Positions 16,259-24,018 of a stretch of 36,374 bases of DNA are shown in pieces. Each line of letters starts with the position of its first letter. Position 1 is the stretch's first letter. Origin of the DNA: Alphaproteobacteria bacterium. GTDB taxonomy: Bacteria > Pseudomonadota > Alphaproteobacteria > ATCC43930 > CGMCC-115725. Location: assembly GCA_021325525.1 (NCBI GenBank), contig JAJPHB010000049.1, forward strand, positions 1 through 36,374. The letters run 5' to 3'. The translations under genes and the position numbers were made by a program. The notes below the pieces were generated by a model. The model was given only the letters and a program-made list of their open reading frames with translations, did not search any database and was not told the DNA's origin.

Positions 16259-17775
16259 TTCTCACCGGCGCCGGGAGGCCTCTTCGGCTTCGTTTCCGGC
16301 CGCGTGCCGCCGGCTCCGACGACATGGGCAAAGCCGCTCAGGATCGCCTCCGCGCTTTCGAAGGATTGGGCGACCTCGACTCGCCTCCCGGTGATCTTGA
16401 ACTCGCGCAAGGTCGGGTCGAAGTCGCGGTCGCGCAGCTTCAGAATGGAAACGAGCCGGTAGAGGCGCGAGCGCAGCTCGACATAGCGCAGCAGCAGCAT
16501 GTTGTCGCAGAGCGAGGACACTTCGGTGACCGGAACACGCACCACGGGGCCGACGAGCTCCGGCTCCTCGAAGGTGACGAGCGTCGTCACCCCGAGCGCG
16601 CGCAGCTCGCCAGAAAGGGCGGTGAAGAAGGGGACGATGCGGTCCCGGCGCACCGCGAGCCGCTCAAAGCCGCGCATGCCGTCGATGACGAGGCGCTTCA
16701 CCTTGCGGCGGTGGACGGCATCGAGGAGGCGCTCGGCGGTCGCTTCGAGGATCTCCTCGACCTGCGGCTCGTGGAGGATTTCGACGTGCCCCTGCTCGAC
16801 GAGCCGGTTGAGCGAAATGCCGAGCCGCGCCGCCTTGATGAGGAGGCGCTGCGGCGTCTCGAAAAAGCCGAAGAAGAGGCCCGGCATGGCGGCGCTCGAT
16901 TCGGCGATGAATTCGAGGCCGATCGTGGTCTTGCCGCTGCCCGACGCGCCGAGGACGAGGGTGACGGAGCCGACCGGCAGGCCGCCGGTCATCATGGCAT
17001 CGAGGCCGTGAATGCCGGTCGTCGTGATCTCGGCCTTGCCGTCATCGGGCATGACCGGACGGGCGAGGCGCGCCTCGGTCCGCGGATAAACGGTGATGCC
17101 CGATCCGTCGATGCGGAACGGGTGGCGTCCGCCGAGGGAGCGGCTGCCGCGGAACTTGCGAACGACGAGCTCGCGCACGGCGCGCACCCCGTAGAGCTCT
17201 TCGGAGAGATCGATGAGGCCGTCGACCATGGTATGCTCGGGGGTCACCGCCAAGCCGCGCGCGCTGGTCAAAAGAAACATAGTACAATCGCTGAACCCGG
17301 CCAGCGTCTGAAGCTCGTGGATGAACTTCTTGTATTCGAGCTCGCTCGAGGCGCCGTGCTCGACCGCGACGAGGCCATCCAGCACCAGGACCGACGCCCC
17401 GCGCGCCTGCACCTCGCGCCGGATCAGCGTCATGAGACCGGCCAGCCCTTCAGTCTCGAGGACGTTGAAGCCGCCGACGAAGTAGAGCGACCGCGGCATG
17501 AATTCCGGCCGGTAGAAGCCCATATTGCCGAGATGCGAGATCATGCGGGCGTGGTGTTCGGCCAGAAGGGTGACGTAGAGCGCCCGTCCGCCGCGGGCCA
17601 CATGGCCGAAGGCGGTCTGATTGCCGAAGATCGTCTTCCCGGCGCCGGGCGGGCCTTGGACGATATAGATGCCGCCGCGCAGAAAGCCGCCGTCGAGGAT
17701 TTCGTCCAGTCCGGGAATGCTGCTTGAGAAGCGTTCGACCGGCGACTCGCCAGCTTGCCCCGGATCTCCCGTCAT
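16255..17775 (-). CDS. Double-domain KaiC-like RecA-superfamily ATPase
   Basis: A 506-residue protein with two tandem KaiC domains. The first domain (about 14-235) has Walker A GPPGAGKT at 41-48 and Walker B VLVLDG ending near D133. The second (about 250-480) has Walker A GASGSGKT at 276-283 and Walker B VIDG at D365. The segment VTEVSSLCDNMLLLRYVELR (416-435) aligns by eye with the KaiC phosphorylation loop, putting S420/S421 at the positions of S431/T432. The catalytic Glu pair after strand 2 is absent in domain 1 (VTLLAEH) and half kept in domain 2 (FGFFETP, E306). It overlaps the kinase gene upstream and the REC gene downstream by 4 bp each. No KaiA or KaiB is nearby, so a clock role is not implied; phospho-signalling is more likely. 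Confidence 0.9.
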   Translation of the reverse strand: MTGDPGQAGESPVERFSSSIPGLDEILDGGFLRGGIYIVQGPPGAGKTIFGNQTAFGHVARGGRALYVTLLAEHHARMISHLGNMGFYRPEFMPRSLYFVGGFNVLETEGLAGLMTLIRREVQARGASVLVLDGLVAVEHGASSELEYKKFIHELQTLAGFSDCTMFLLTSARGLAVTPEHTMVDGLIDLSEELYGVRAVRELVVRKFRGSRSLGGRHPFRIDGSGITVYPRTEARLARPVMPDDGKAEITTTGIHGLDAMMTGGLPVGSVTLVLGASGSGKTTIGLEFIAESSAAMPGLFFGFFETPQRLLIKAARLGISLNRLVEQGHVEILHEPQVEEILEATAERLLDAVHRRKVKRLVIDGMRGFERLAVRRDRIVPFFTALSGELRALGVTTLVTFEEPELVGPVVRVPVTEVSSLCDNMLLLRYVELRSRLYRLVSILKLRDRDFDPTLREFKITGRRVEVAQSFESAEAILSGFAHVVGAGGTRPETKPKRPPGAGEK

Positions 17776-18695
17776 GTCGTCACCCTGTCTTTATCGTGAT
17801 GAACCGGCAGCGTGACGGTAAAGCTCGATCCATCGCCCGCCGCGCTCTCGATAGTAATCCGGCCGGCCATCGCCGTCACAAGCTCATTGGCAAGCCACAA
17901 GCCAATACCAAAGCCGCCGTGGCGGCGCCGGGATACGGCCCGCTCGAAGCGGTCGAAGATGCGTGCCTGGTCCTCCTCTTTGATGCCGATGCCGTTGTCC
18001 TTGACGACGATCCGAACGGTTTCTCCGCGCGGCTCCAGCGCCACGGCGATGGGCTTGCCGTCGCCGTATTTGATGGCGTTCGAGACGAGATTCTCGATGA
18101 CCTGACGCAGGGCGAGGCGATCCCAACGCCCGGGGACAGTGTCCGGAATGTCGGTAGCGACCGTCGAGCCGGCGCGCCGCGCCGCATCGGCGTAACTCGC
18201 AACGATGTCGCGCAGCAGCTCGGCGAGATCGAGGCTTTCCGGCTCCAGCTTCTGGTGCCCGGCGGTGATGCGCGAAATGTCGAGCAGCAAGGTCGTGCGC
18301 CCGACATAGAGGTCGACGAGACGCTCCAGACGCCGCAGATCAGGCAGCAGCGCGGCAGCGTTGCCTTGGCTTCGCTCCGCCATGGCGATGAGGCGCTGGG
18401 TGGCGAGGACGATCGGCAACATGGGGTTGCGCAGCTCGTGGCCGGCGGTGGCGATGAACTGGTCGCGGGCATCGACGGCCTGGCGCAAGGCGTCGATCTC
18501 GCGTTCGAGATCGAGAATTTTGTCGCCCTCGCTCGAAGAGGGGGCTGCCATCTCCGCGAGCGACCGCGATCGGCGGGTTTGCCGACTCGGCCAGAGCGGC
18601 CCCGGCAATCGCCGCAGGAACGATCGCAGCGCGGGACGCAGCGTGGCGGCCACGGTCCGGACTATACCGGCCGGCGCGTCGGGCGATGCAGTCAC
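17772..18695 (-). CDS. Soluble sensor-less histidine kinase
   Basis: Histidine kinase of 307 residues from the GTG at 18695, which follows GGAAG; an in-frame TTG at 18785 would add 30 residues. A short basic N-terminus and a likely coiled coil (about 57-80) precede the HisKA domain with H86 in ATAGHELRNPM. The HATPase domain has the N box ENLVSNAIKYGD (201-212), DNGIGI (233-238), FDRFER, and GGFGIGLWLA (260-269). There are no membrane segments and no PAS/GAF domain, so input must come from another protein, plausibly the KaiC-like ATPase whose gene overlaps its stop by 4 bp. It probably phosphorylates the REC protein two genes on. Confidence 0.88.
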   Translation of the reverse strand: MTASPDAPAGIVRTVAATLRPALRSFLRRLPGPLWPSRQTRRSRSLAEMAAPSSSEGDKILDLEREIDALRQAVDARDQFIATAGHELRNPMLPIVLATQRLIAMAERSQGNAAALLPDLRRLERLVDLYVGRTTLLLDISRITAGHQKLEPESLDLAELLRDIVASYADAARRAGSTVATDIPDTVPGRWDRLALRQVIENLVSNAIKYGDGKPIAVALEPRGETVRIVVKDNGIGIKEEDQARIFDRFERAVSRRRHGGFGIGLWLANELVTAMAGRITIESAAGDGSSFTVTLPVHHDKDRVTT

Positions 18696-18857
18696 GTCGC
18701 AGCTTCCGATTTCGATGAAGACAAAGGCGTCGGCTCCCTTGGCACTAAAATTGATCGAGTCGCCGGATCGGCAATCCCACGCCAAGCGCCGCTCGGCGCA
18801 TACGCGCTATATTCCGTCGAATGCCGCCGCCCTGACGGCAACGCCCGGGAGTTTCTT

Positions 18858-20651
18858 TTGGACGCATCGCTTGTCGACCGCCTCGTCGCGCTGCGCAGCG
18901 CCGGCTCGCCCGCCTTCGCCCAGGATGGGAACCGTCTCTTTCATCTCGCCGACGACAGTGGGCTGCCTCAGATCTGGTCGCTCGACCTCGGTAGCGGCGC
19001 GCGGCGGCAGCTCACTTTCCACGACGAGCCGGTCGCTTTTCTCGCCCGCTCTCCCGTGGGCGACGCGCTCGCCTACGGCACGGATGTCGGCGGCGACGAG
19101 CGGCAGCAGCTCTGGCTGCTGCCCGCGGAGGGCGCGGCCCGGAAGCTCACCGCGCGTCCGGATGCGATCCATAGCTGGGGCGCCTTCGCTCCCGACGGCG
19201 CCCGCATCGCCTACACCGCCAATGCGCGCAACGGCGTCGATTTCGATCTCCATCTCCGCGACGTCGCCGGAGGCACCGAAAGACGGCTCGCCGCGCTCAC
19301 GGGCATGCAGACCGTCTGCGGCTGGAGCCCGGATGGGAGCGCCATCCTGCTCCGCGAGGACCGCAGCCATTTCGACCATGAGCTGCGCCTCTTCGAGGTG
19401 GCGAGCGGATCGCTGCGCCCGCTGCCGCGGGCGCATGGCAAAGCGCGCTATGCCGCGCTGCGCTGGCGCAAGGACGGCAGCGGCTTCTACGGTCTGACCG
19501 AGCTCGGGGGCGAGCATCTCGGCATCGTCGTCTACGATCGCGCAACGGACGGCTTCGCCCCTGTTTTCATGGCAGAGGGCGCCGATATCGACGGGCTCGC
19601 CCTCGCCCCCGACGGCACCCTTCTCGCCGCCACCCGCAACCGGGCGGGCTGGTCCGAGCTTCTTCTGGTCTCGACCGCCGGCGGCGACGCGCGCCCCGTC
19701 GCCAGCCTGCCGCGCGGCGTCATCGCCGACCTCGCCTGGTCGCCCGACAGTCGCCGCCTCGCCTTCTCGCTCACCGCCCCGACGCGGCCGCGGAGCCTCT
19801 GGCTCTTCGACCGCGCGACGGCAACCGCCCGCGATCTCTTGCCCGAGATCGCGGCCAATGCGGGGGCGGGGCTCGACCTCGTCGACTGGCGGCTCGACGA
19901 GTTTTCGAGCTTCGACGACCGGCGGATTCCGACCTTCACCGCCGGGCCCGGCGGAAAGCCGCCGCCGGGCGGCCGCAAGGCCGTCATCTGGGTGCATGGG
20001 GGGCCCGAGAGCCAGACGCGCCCGGTCTTTCGCCCCGACATCCAGGCGCTGGTCGCGGCCGGGCATGCTGTCATGCTGCCCAATCTGCGCGGCTCGACCG
20101 GCTACGGGCGAAGCTATGCCGCGCTCGATGACGGCCCCCGCCGTCCGGATGCCGTCGAGGATCTGCGGCAGGCGCGGCTCTGGTTCGGCGCGCAGCCCGA
20201 CATCGATGCCGCCCGCGTCGCAGCCATGGGGCAGAGCTATGGCGGCTTCATGGTGCTGGCGACGCTCGCCAGCCATCCCGAGCTATGGAAGGCGGCGGTC
20301 GAGCATTACGGTTTTGCCGATTTCCTCACCGAGCTGCGCGATACCGGGCCGTGGCGGCGGCGTCACCGCGCGGCCGAATATGGCGACCCCGAGCGGGACC
20401 GCGATTTCCTCCACGCCGCCTCGCCTCTGACGCATGTCGACCGCATCCGCGCGCCGCTTCTCGCCACCCATGGGCTCCGCGACCCGCGCGTGCCGCCGAG
20501 CGAGACCATGGCGCTCGTCGCCGCCTTGCGGGCGCGCGGCCGCACCATCGAGACGGTGATCATCGAGAATGCCGGGCATGGCTATCTCCGGCGCGACCAC
20601 CGCCGCGCGGTCTGGGGCGCCGTGCTGGACTTCCTGCGCCGCCATCTTTGA
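18858..20651 (+). CDS. S9-family prolyl oligopeptidase-like serine peptidase
   Basis: Protein of 597 residues with an N-terminal beta-propeller (about 15-330, repeated WSPDG/FAPDG-type blades) and a C-terminal alpha/beta hydrolase domain (about 370-597). The catalytic triad fits S460 in GQSYGGF, D542 in GLRDPRVP and H574 in NAGHGY. WVHGGPES (379-386) is the usual oxyanion-region motif of acylaminoacyl-peptidase types. No signal peptide is seen, so it is probably cytoplasmic, trimming small or N-acylated peptides. The TTG at 18858 is chosen because CCCGGGAG precedes it and no in-frame ATG comes until about residue 150. It is divergent from the histidine kinase gene. Confidence 0.88.
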   Translation: MDASLVDRLVALRSAGSPAFAQDGNRLFHLADDSGLPQIWSLDLGSGARRQLTFHDEPVAFLARSPVGDALAYGTDVGGDERQQLWLLPAEGAARKLTARPDAIHSWGAFAPDGARIAYTANARNGVDFDLHLRDVAGGTERRLAALTGMQTVCGWSPDGSAILLREDRSHFDHELRLFEVASGSLRPLPRAHGKARYAALRWRKDGSGFYGLTELGGEHLGIVVYDRATDGFAPVFMAEGADIDGLALAPDGTLLAATRNRAGWSELLLVSTAGGDARPVASLPRGVIADLAWSPDSRRLAFSLTAPTRPRSLWLFDRATATARDLLPEIAANAGAGLDLVDWRLDEFSSFDDRRIPTFTAGPGGKPPPGGRKAVIWVHGGPESQTRPVFRPDIQALVAAGHAVMLPNLRGSTGYGRSYAALDDGPRRPDAVEDLRQARLWFGAQPDIDAARVAAMGQSYGGFMVLATLASHPELWKAAVEHYGFADFLTELRDTGPWRRRHRAAEYGDPERDRDFLHAASPLTHVDRIRAPLLATHGLRDPRVPPSETMALVAALRARGRTIETVIIENAGHGYLRRDHRRAVWGAVLDFLRRHL

Positions 20652-20955
20652 GCATGCCCCGGTCCTCGCCGGCGCGGAAGACGCGGCGGAACTCCCGCGC
20701 CTCCGCCTCATGGCGGAAGCGGAGCTTGAAGACCAGCCGGTCGGCGCCGGCGGGACTGAAGTCGAAGGAGGCCGGCTCGATCCGGTGGCGATCGAGCCAT
20801 TGCCGCATGCGCCGCATCATCGGCGCGACCTGCTCGGCGCTGCCGTCGATCCGTACCGTCAGGCGCCGCTGCCGCTCGAGGATGCGCTGCAGCCGGCGGG
20901 CGCGGTCGCCGCCACGGATGCTCTCGACCACACAGTGCAAATGCGACAGCGCCAC
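20560..20955 (-). CDS. Uncharacterised protein overlapping the S9 peptidase 3' end
   Basis: A 131-residue frame from the GTG at 20955, preceded by GGAGGGGC, a good ribosome binding site. Residues about 30-95 (RRLTVRIDGSAEQVAPMMRR onward to LVFKLRFRHEAEAREFRRVF) read like a folded alpha/beta domain with alternating strands and an amphipathic helix. The last 30 or so residues are Arg/Gly-rich and lie antisense to the last 92 bp of the peptidase gene, so the C-terminus may be non-functional or the stop may have shifted. I do not recognise a family. It is the last gene of the minus-strand block after DoxX (132-bp gap). Confidence 0.5.
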   Translation of the reverse strand: MALSHLHCVVESIRGGDRARRLQRILERQRRLTVRIDGSAEQVAPMMRRMRQWLDRHRIEPASFDFSPAGADRLVFKLRFRHEAEAREFRRVFRAGEDRGMLKDGGAGSPARRPRPRGGGRAGDSHARHSR

Positions 20956-21087
20956 CGCCCCTCCAATCGCGTCGCGACGGGCGGAGCGATTATCGACGCG
21001 CTCCCATGAGCGGGAGGTTAATGGGAGGCGAGCGCCACCTGTCTCTTTGGGGCGAGGGCGCGCAAGCCGCCGTCAGCGGGGCGGGCC

Positions 21088-21513
21088 TTATTCATCGCGA
21101 ATGACGGCGATTCGGCCCGATCCGCGCACGAAGACGAAGACCAGCCCGCCGACGATCGCGACATTCTTCCAGAAATTGATCGACTGGGCCTGCCGGATCG
21201 CCGCATCGGCGAACTCCCAATAACGATGGGAGACGAGCGTGGCGATGATGGTGAAGGCGATGAGGATCAGCGCCGCGTAACGCGTCTTGAGCCCGAGCAG
21301 GATCGCCGCCGGCGCGAGGAATTCGACGGCGGCGCCGAGAGGCGCCAGGATCTGCGGCGCCGGAACGCCGCGGGAGCCCAGCGTCGCCGCGAAGCCGGCG
21401 AGCCTGTTCAGCTTCTCGAAGCCGCTGGGCAGGAACAGCGCGGCGATCAGCACGCGGCCGAGAAGGAGGAGGAAGGCTTCGTTCTTCTGTGCAAAGCGGT
21501 CGATGACGGACAT
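21088..21513 (-). CDS. DoxX-family membrane protein
   Basis: A 141-residue inner-membrane protein with four hydrophobic segments (about 15-31, 52-73, 76-94 and 115-131). The N-terminal LLLLGRVLIAALFLPSGFEK and the following GF/GVPAP pattern are typical of DoxX/DoxD relatives. The family is linked to quinone reduction or to membrane redox complexes in other bacteria, but most members have no assigned role. The ATG at 21513 begins MSVIDRFAQKNE. It lies 57 bp after the aldo/keto reductase gene on the same strand. Confidence 0.85.
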   Translation of the reverse strand: MSVIDRFAQKNEAFLLLLGRVLIAALFLPSGFEKLNRLAGFAATLGSRGVPAPQILAPLGAAVEFLAPAAILLGLKTRYAALILIAFTIIATLVSHRYWEFADAAIRQAQSINFWKNVAIVGGLVFVFVRGSGRIAVIRDE

Positions 21514-21570
21514 TGCCCGGTTCCGGAAAAACAGCCACTCACCTTAGGAAACGATACGCGGCGATGCTCA

Positions 21571-22512
21571 TCACAGTTGCGTCAGCCGATCGATTTCGGC
21601 CATGTCCGCCGCGCTCAGCGCCCAATCCACCGCCTTGACGTTCTGGTCGAGCTGCTCGGGGCGGGTTGCGCCGGCGATGACGCTGGCGACGCGCGGCCGC
21701 GCCGCGAGCCAGCTGAAGGCGAGTTCGAGGAGGGTGCGGCCGTGCGCCCGGCAAAATCCTTCGAGCGCCTCGACCACCGCCCAATTCGCATCGGTCACAT
21801 AGCGCTCGGCGAGGCTCTGCGTATAGGTGAGGCGCGCGCCTTCCGGCATCGGCGCGTTGCGCTTGTACTTGCCGGTGAGGAGTCCGCTCGCGAGAGGGAA
21901 ATAGGGGAGGAGGCCGAGGCCATAGGCCGTCATCGCCGGCAGCAGCTCGCGTTCGATGCCGCGGACGAGGAGGCTGTATTCGTCCTGGCACGAGATGAAA
22001 GCGTTGAGGCCGAGGTGACGGGCCGTCCATTGCGCCTCGACGACCTGCCACGCCGGCAGGTTGGAGCAGCCGATATAGCGGACCTTGCCCTGGCGGACGA
22101 GGTCGTCGAGGGCGCGCAGCGTCTCCTCGATCGGCGTCAGCGGGTCCGGCCGATGGAGCTGGTAGAGGTCGAGCCAACCGGTCTTGAGACGCTTGAGGCT
22201 CGCCTCGACGGCGCTCATGATATAGCGCCGAGAGGCGCCCTGGAGGCGGCCGCTGTCGTCCATCGGCAGGGCGAATTTGCTGGCGAGCACGATTTCTTTC
22301 CGCCGGTCGCCGAGGATCTGCCCGAGACACTCTTCCGAGCCGCCGCGATTGCCATAGGCATCGGCGGTGTCGAAGAGCGTGATGCCGAGATCGAGGGCGC
22401 GATGGACGACCTTGCGCGAGGCTTCGAGGTCGATGCGGCCGCCGAAATTGTTGCAGCCGAGCCCGACCAGCGAAACCTGAAGGCCGGATTTGCCGAGCGT
22501 CCTCTGGATCAT
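21571..22512 (-). CDS. Aldo/keto reductase
   Basis: NADPH-dependent (beta/alpha)8-barrel reductase of 313 residues. The catalytic tetrad fits D48 (LFDTA), Y53 (DAYGNRG), K79 (LASKF) and H120 (YQLHRPD). The start MIQRTLGKSGLQVSLVGLGC is the family N-terminus, with AGAGAGG-type ribosome binding sequence before the ATG at 22512. It probably reduces an aldehyde or ketone made in the pathway of the same block. It follows the cysteine hydrolase gene by 29 bp. Confidence 0.92.
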   Translation of the reverse strand: MIQRTLGKSGLQVSLVGLGCNNFGGRIDLEASRKVVHRALDLGITLFDTADAYGNRGGSEECLGQILGDRRKEIVLASKFALPMDDSGRLQGASRRYIMSAVEASLKRLKTGWLDLYQLHRPDPLTPIEETLRALDDLVRQGKVRYIGCSNLPAWQVVEAQWTARHLGLNAFISCQDEYSLLVRGIERELLPAMTAYGLGLLPYFPLASGLLTGKYKRNAPMPEGARLTYTQSLAERYVTDANWAVVEALEGFCRAHGRTLLELAFSWLAARPRVASVIAGATRPEQLDQNVKAVDWALSAADMAEIDRLTQL

Positions 22513-22541
22513 GGGAGAGCCTCTCTGCGGAGGAGGAAGTT

Positions 22542-23210
22542 TCAGTCGCCTTCGCCGCTGCCGGTCAGGCGGGCGATCTCCGCGACCACCTCTTCGGTCT
22601 TCCGCTGCCGCGCATAGCCGCGGTTGTTGCGGAGCGACCATTCGTGCCGTTCGGCGCTGTGCGTCGCGCAGGCGTCGGTGACGAGAGTGACGAGATAGCC
22701 GAGATCGCAAGCATCCCGCACTGTCGAATCGACGCATTGATCGGTGAGGATGCCGGCGAGGAGGAGCGAGCGCACGCCGAGATTGCGCAGGACATAGTCG
22801 ATATTGGTCGAGATGAAGACCGAGGAGGAGGTCTTCGGCAGCACGATCTCGTCCTCGCCGGGCGCGATCTCGTCCAGCACCTTCGCGTCCCACGAGCCGC
22901 GCGGCACGTTGAAGCCGCTGATCTTGTAGTCGAGGCTGCGGTCGCGCCCGTCGCGCGTCAGGCTCTCGATGACGGTGTAGAGGACCTCGATGCCGCCGCG
23001 GCGGCAGGCGGCCTGGAGGCGCCGCATATTGGGGACCGCCGTCTCGCGCATCACGCGAAAGAAATAGCCGTAGCGCTCCTCCATCTCGCGCGCGTCCAGC
23101 CCCTTGTACTCGCCGCCGTCGGGACGGGCCGTGTAGTTCTGCACATCGATGAAGAGGAGGGCGGCATGCCGAGGGTCGATCTCGACCTCGCGGCTCAGAG
23201 CGGCGTTCAT
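22542..23210 (-). CDS. Isochorismatase-family cysteine hydrolase
   Basis: A 222-residue hydrolase with the isochorismatase-like fold. The catalytic triad is D22 (LFIDVQN), K126 (VLPKTSSSVF) and C159 (LTDQCVDST), with the family's non-proline cis-peptide site before the cysteine. Proteins with a nucleophilic Cys here are mostly amidases (ureidoacrylate, biuret, nicotinamide, N-carbamoyl substrates). An excellent AGGAGGAGAAGCG precedes the ATG at 23210, which overlaps the upstream amidohydrolase stop by 4 bp. The pairing with an N-formylglutamate amidohydrolase and a GS-like ligase suggests amide chemistry on an N-containing catabolite. Confidence 0.9.
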   Translation of the reverse strand: MNAALSREVEIDPRHAALLFIDVQNYTARPDGGEYKGLDAREMEERYGYFFRVMRETAVPNMRRLQAACRRGGIEVLYTVIESLTRDGRDRSLDYKISGFNVPRGSWDAKVLDEIAPGEDEIVLPKTSSSVFISTNIDYVLRNLGVRSLLLAGILTDQCVDSTVRDACDLGYLVTLVTDACATHSAERHEWSLRNNRGYARQRKTEEVVAEIARLTGSGEGD

Positions 23211-23998
23211 CGCTTCTCCTCCTTGATTAGCCGCGCATCGGCGGCCGCGAGCAGCCGGGCCAAGCGCTCCGCCCATTGCAGCTGCCCCGCCGCCGCGCCG
23301 ATCAGGTCCTGGCGGAGCTCGATCTCGACATGGGGAAGTCCGCGCCGCTCGCCATGCACCGGGATGGTGTAGTCGGTCTCGTCGCTGACGCGGTAGGGCG
23401 CGTTGTCGCCGACGACAAGATCGCGCTCGGATTTCAGCAGATCCAAGAGGATGCGGGCAAAGCGCGGATCGCGGTTGTAGAGAATGCCGAGATGCATGCC
23501 GCGCGCCGCACCCTTGAAGATGGGGGTGAAGCTGTGCATCGCGACGAGCACCGTGCGCCGCCTGGCCGCGGCGCGCGCATCGAGGAGACGCGCGATGGCC
23601 GCGTGGTAGGGGACGAAGACGGCGTCTTTGCGCGCCGCGGCTTCGGCGGGCGCGAGCGCCTCGTTGCCGGGCACGCGCGTTGCCTCGCTGAGGACGGCGA
23701 TCGAGCCTTCGCCGCCCGGCCGCCGGTTGCAGTCGATGACGAGGCGCGAATAGGTCTGGAGGATCGCCGCCGCATCGAGGCGCTCGGCAAGATGGCGGGT
23801 CACCGCGGCGATGCCGATGTCCCAGGCAATGTGGCGGCTGAGCTCCGGCTCGGCGAGACCCAGAGTGCCGAGGCGGCGCGGGATCCTGCGCCCGGCATGA
23901 TCGGCGGTGAGGACGAAATCCGACGCGCCATGCGGGCGCAGAACCTCTACCGGAGAGGGCTCGTCGGAGGCGAGGAGGGAGGTTCCGCGATCGGCCAT
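23207..23998 (-). CDS. N-formylglutamate amidohydrolase family protein
   Basis: Zinc-dependent amidohydrolase of 263 residues. TADHAG (31-36), HIAWDIG (D60), YSRLVIDCNR (83-92) and AMHSFTPIF (153-161) are the conserved family segments that include the metal-binding residues. Known members release formate from N-formyl-L-glutamate in histidine degradation, but no hut genes are present, so another N-acylated amino acid may be the substrate. The ATG at 23998 (MADRGTSLL) is likely but has a weak ribosome binding site; an in-frame TTG at 24022 is possible. It lies 20 bp after the GS-like gene and overlaps the cysteine hydrolase gene by 4 bp. Confidence 0.87.
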   Translation of the reverse strand: MADRGTSLLASDEPSPVEVLRPHGASDFVLTADHAGRRIPRRLGTLGLAEPELSRHIAWDIGIAAVTRHLAERLDAAAILQTYSRLVIDCNRRPGGEGSIAVLSEATRVPGNEALAPAEAAARKDAVFVPYHAAIARLLDARAAARRRTVLVAMHSFTPIFKGAARGMHLGILYNRDPRFARILLDLLKSERDLVVGDNAPYRVSDETDYTIPVHGERRGLPHVEIELRQDLIGAAAGQLQWAERLARLLAAADARLIKEEKR

Positions 23999-24018
23999 TG
24001 CGGGATTTGCGCTGCCCT

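Noticed and set aside
15881-18785. A circadian clock (KaiABC) reading of the KaiC-like gene
   Set aside because: No KaiA or KaiB gene is present and the catalytic glutamates differ. KaiC-like ATPases outside cyanobacteria are common and not evidence of a clock.
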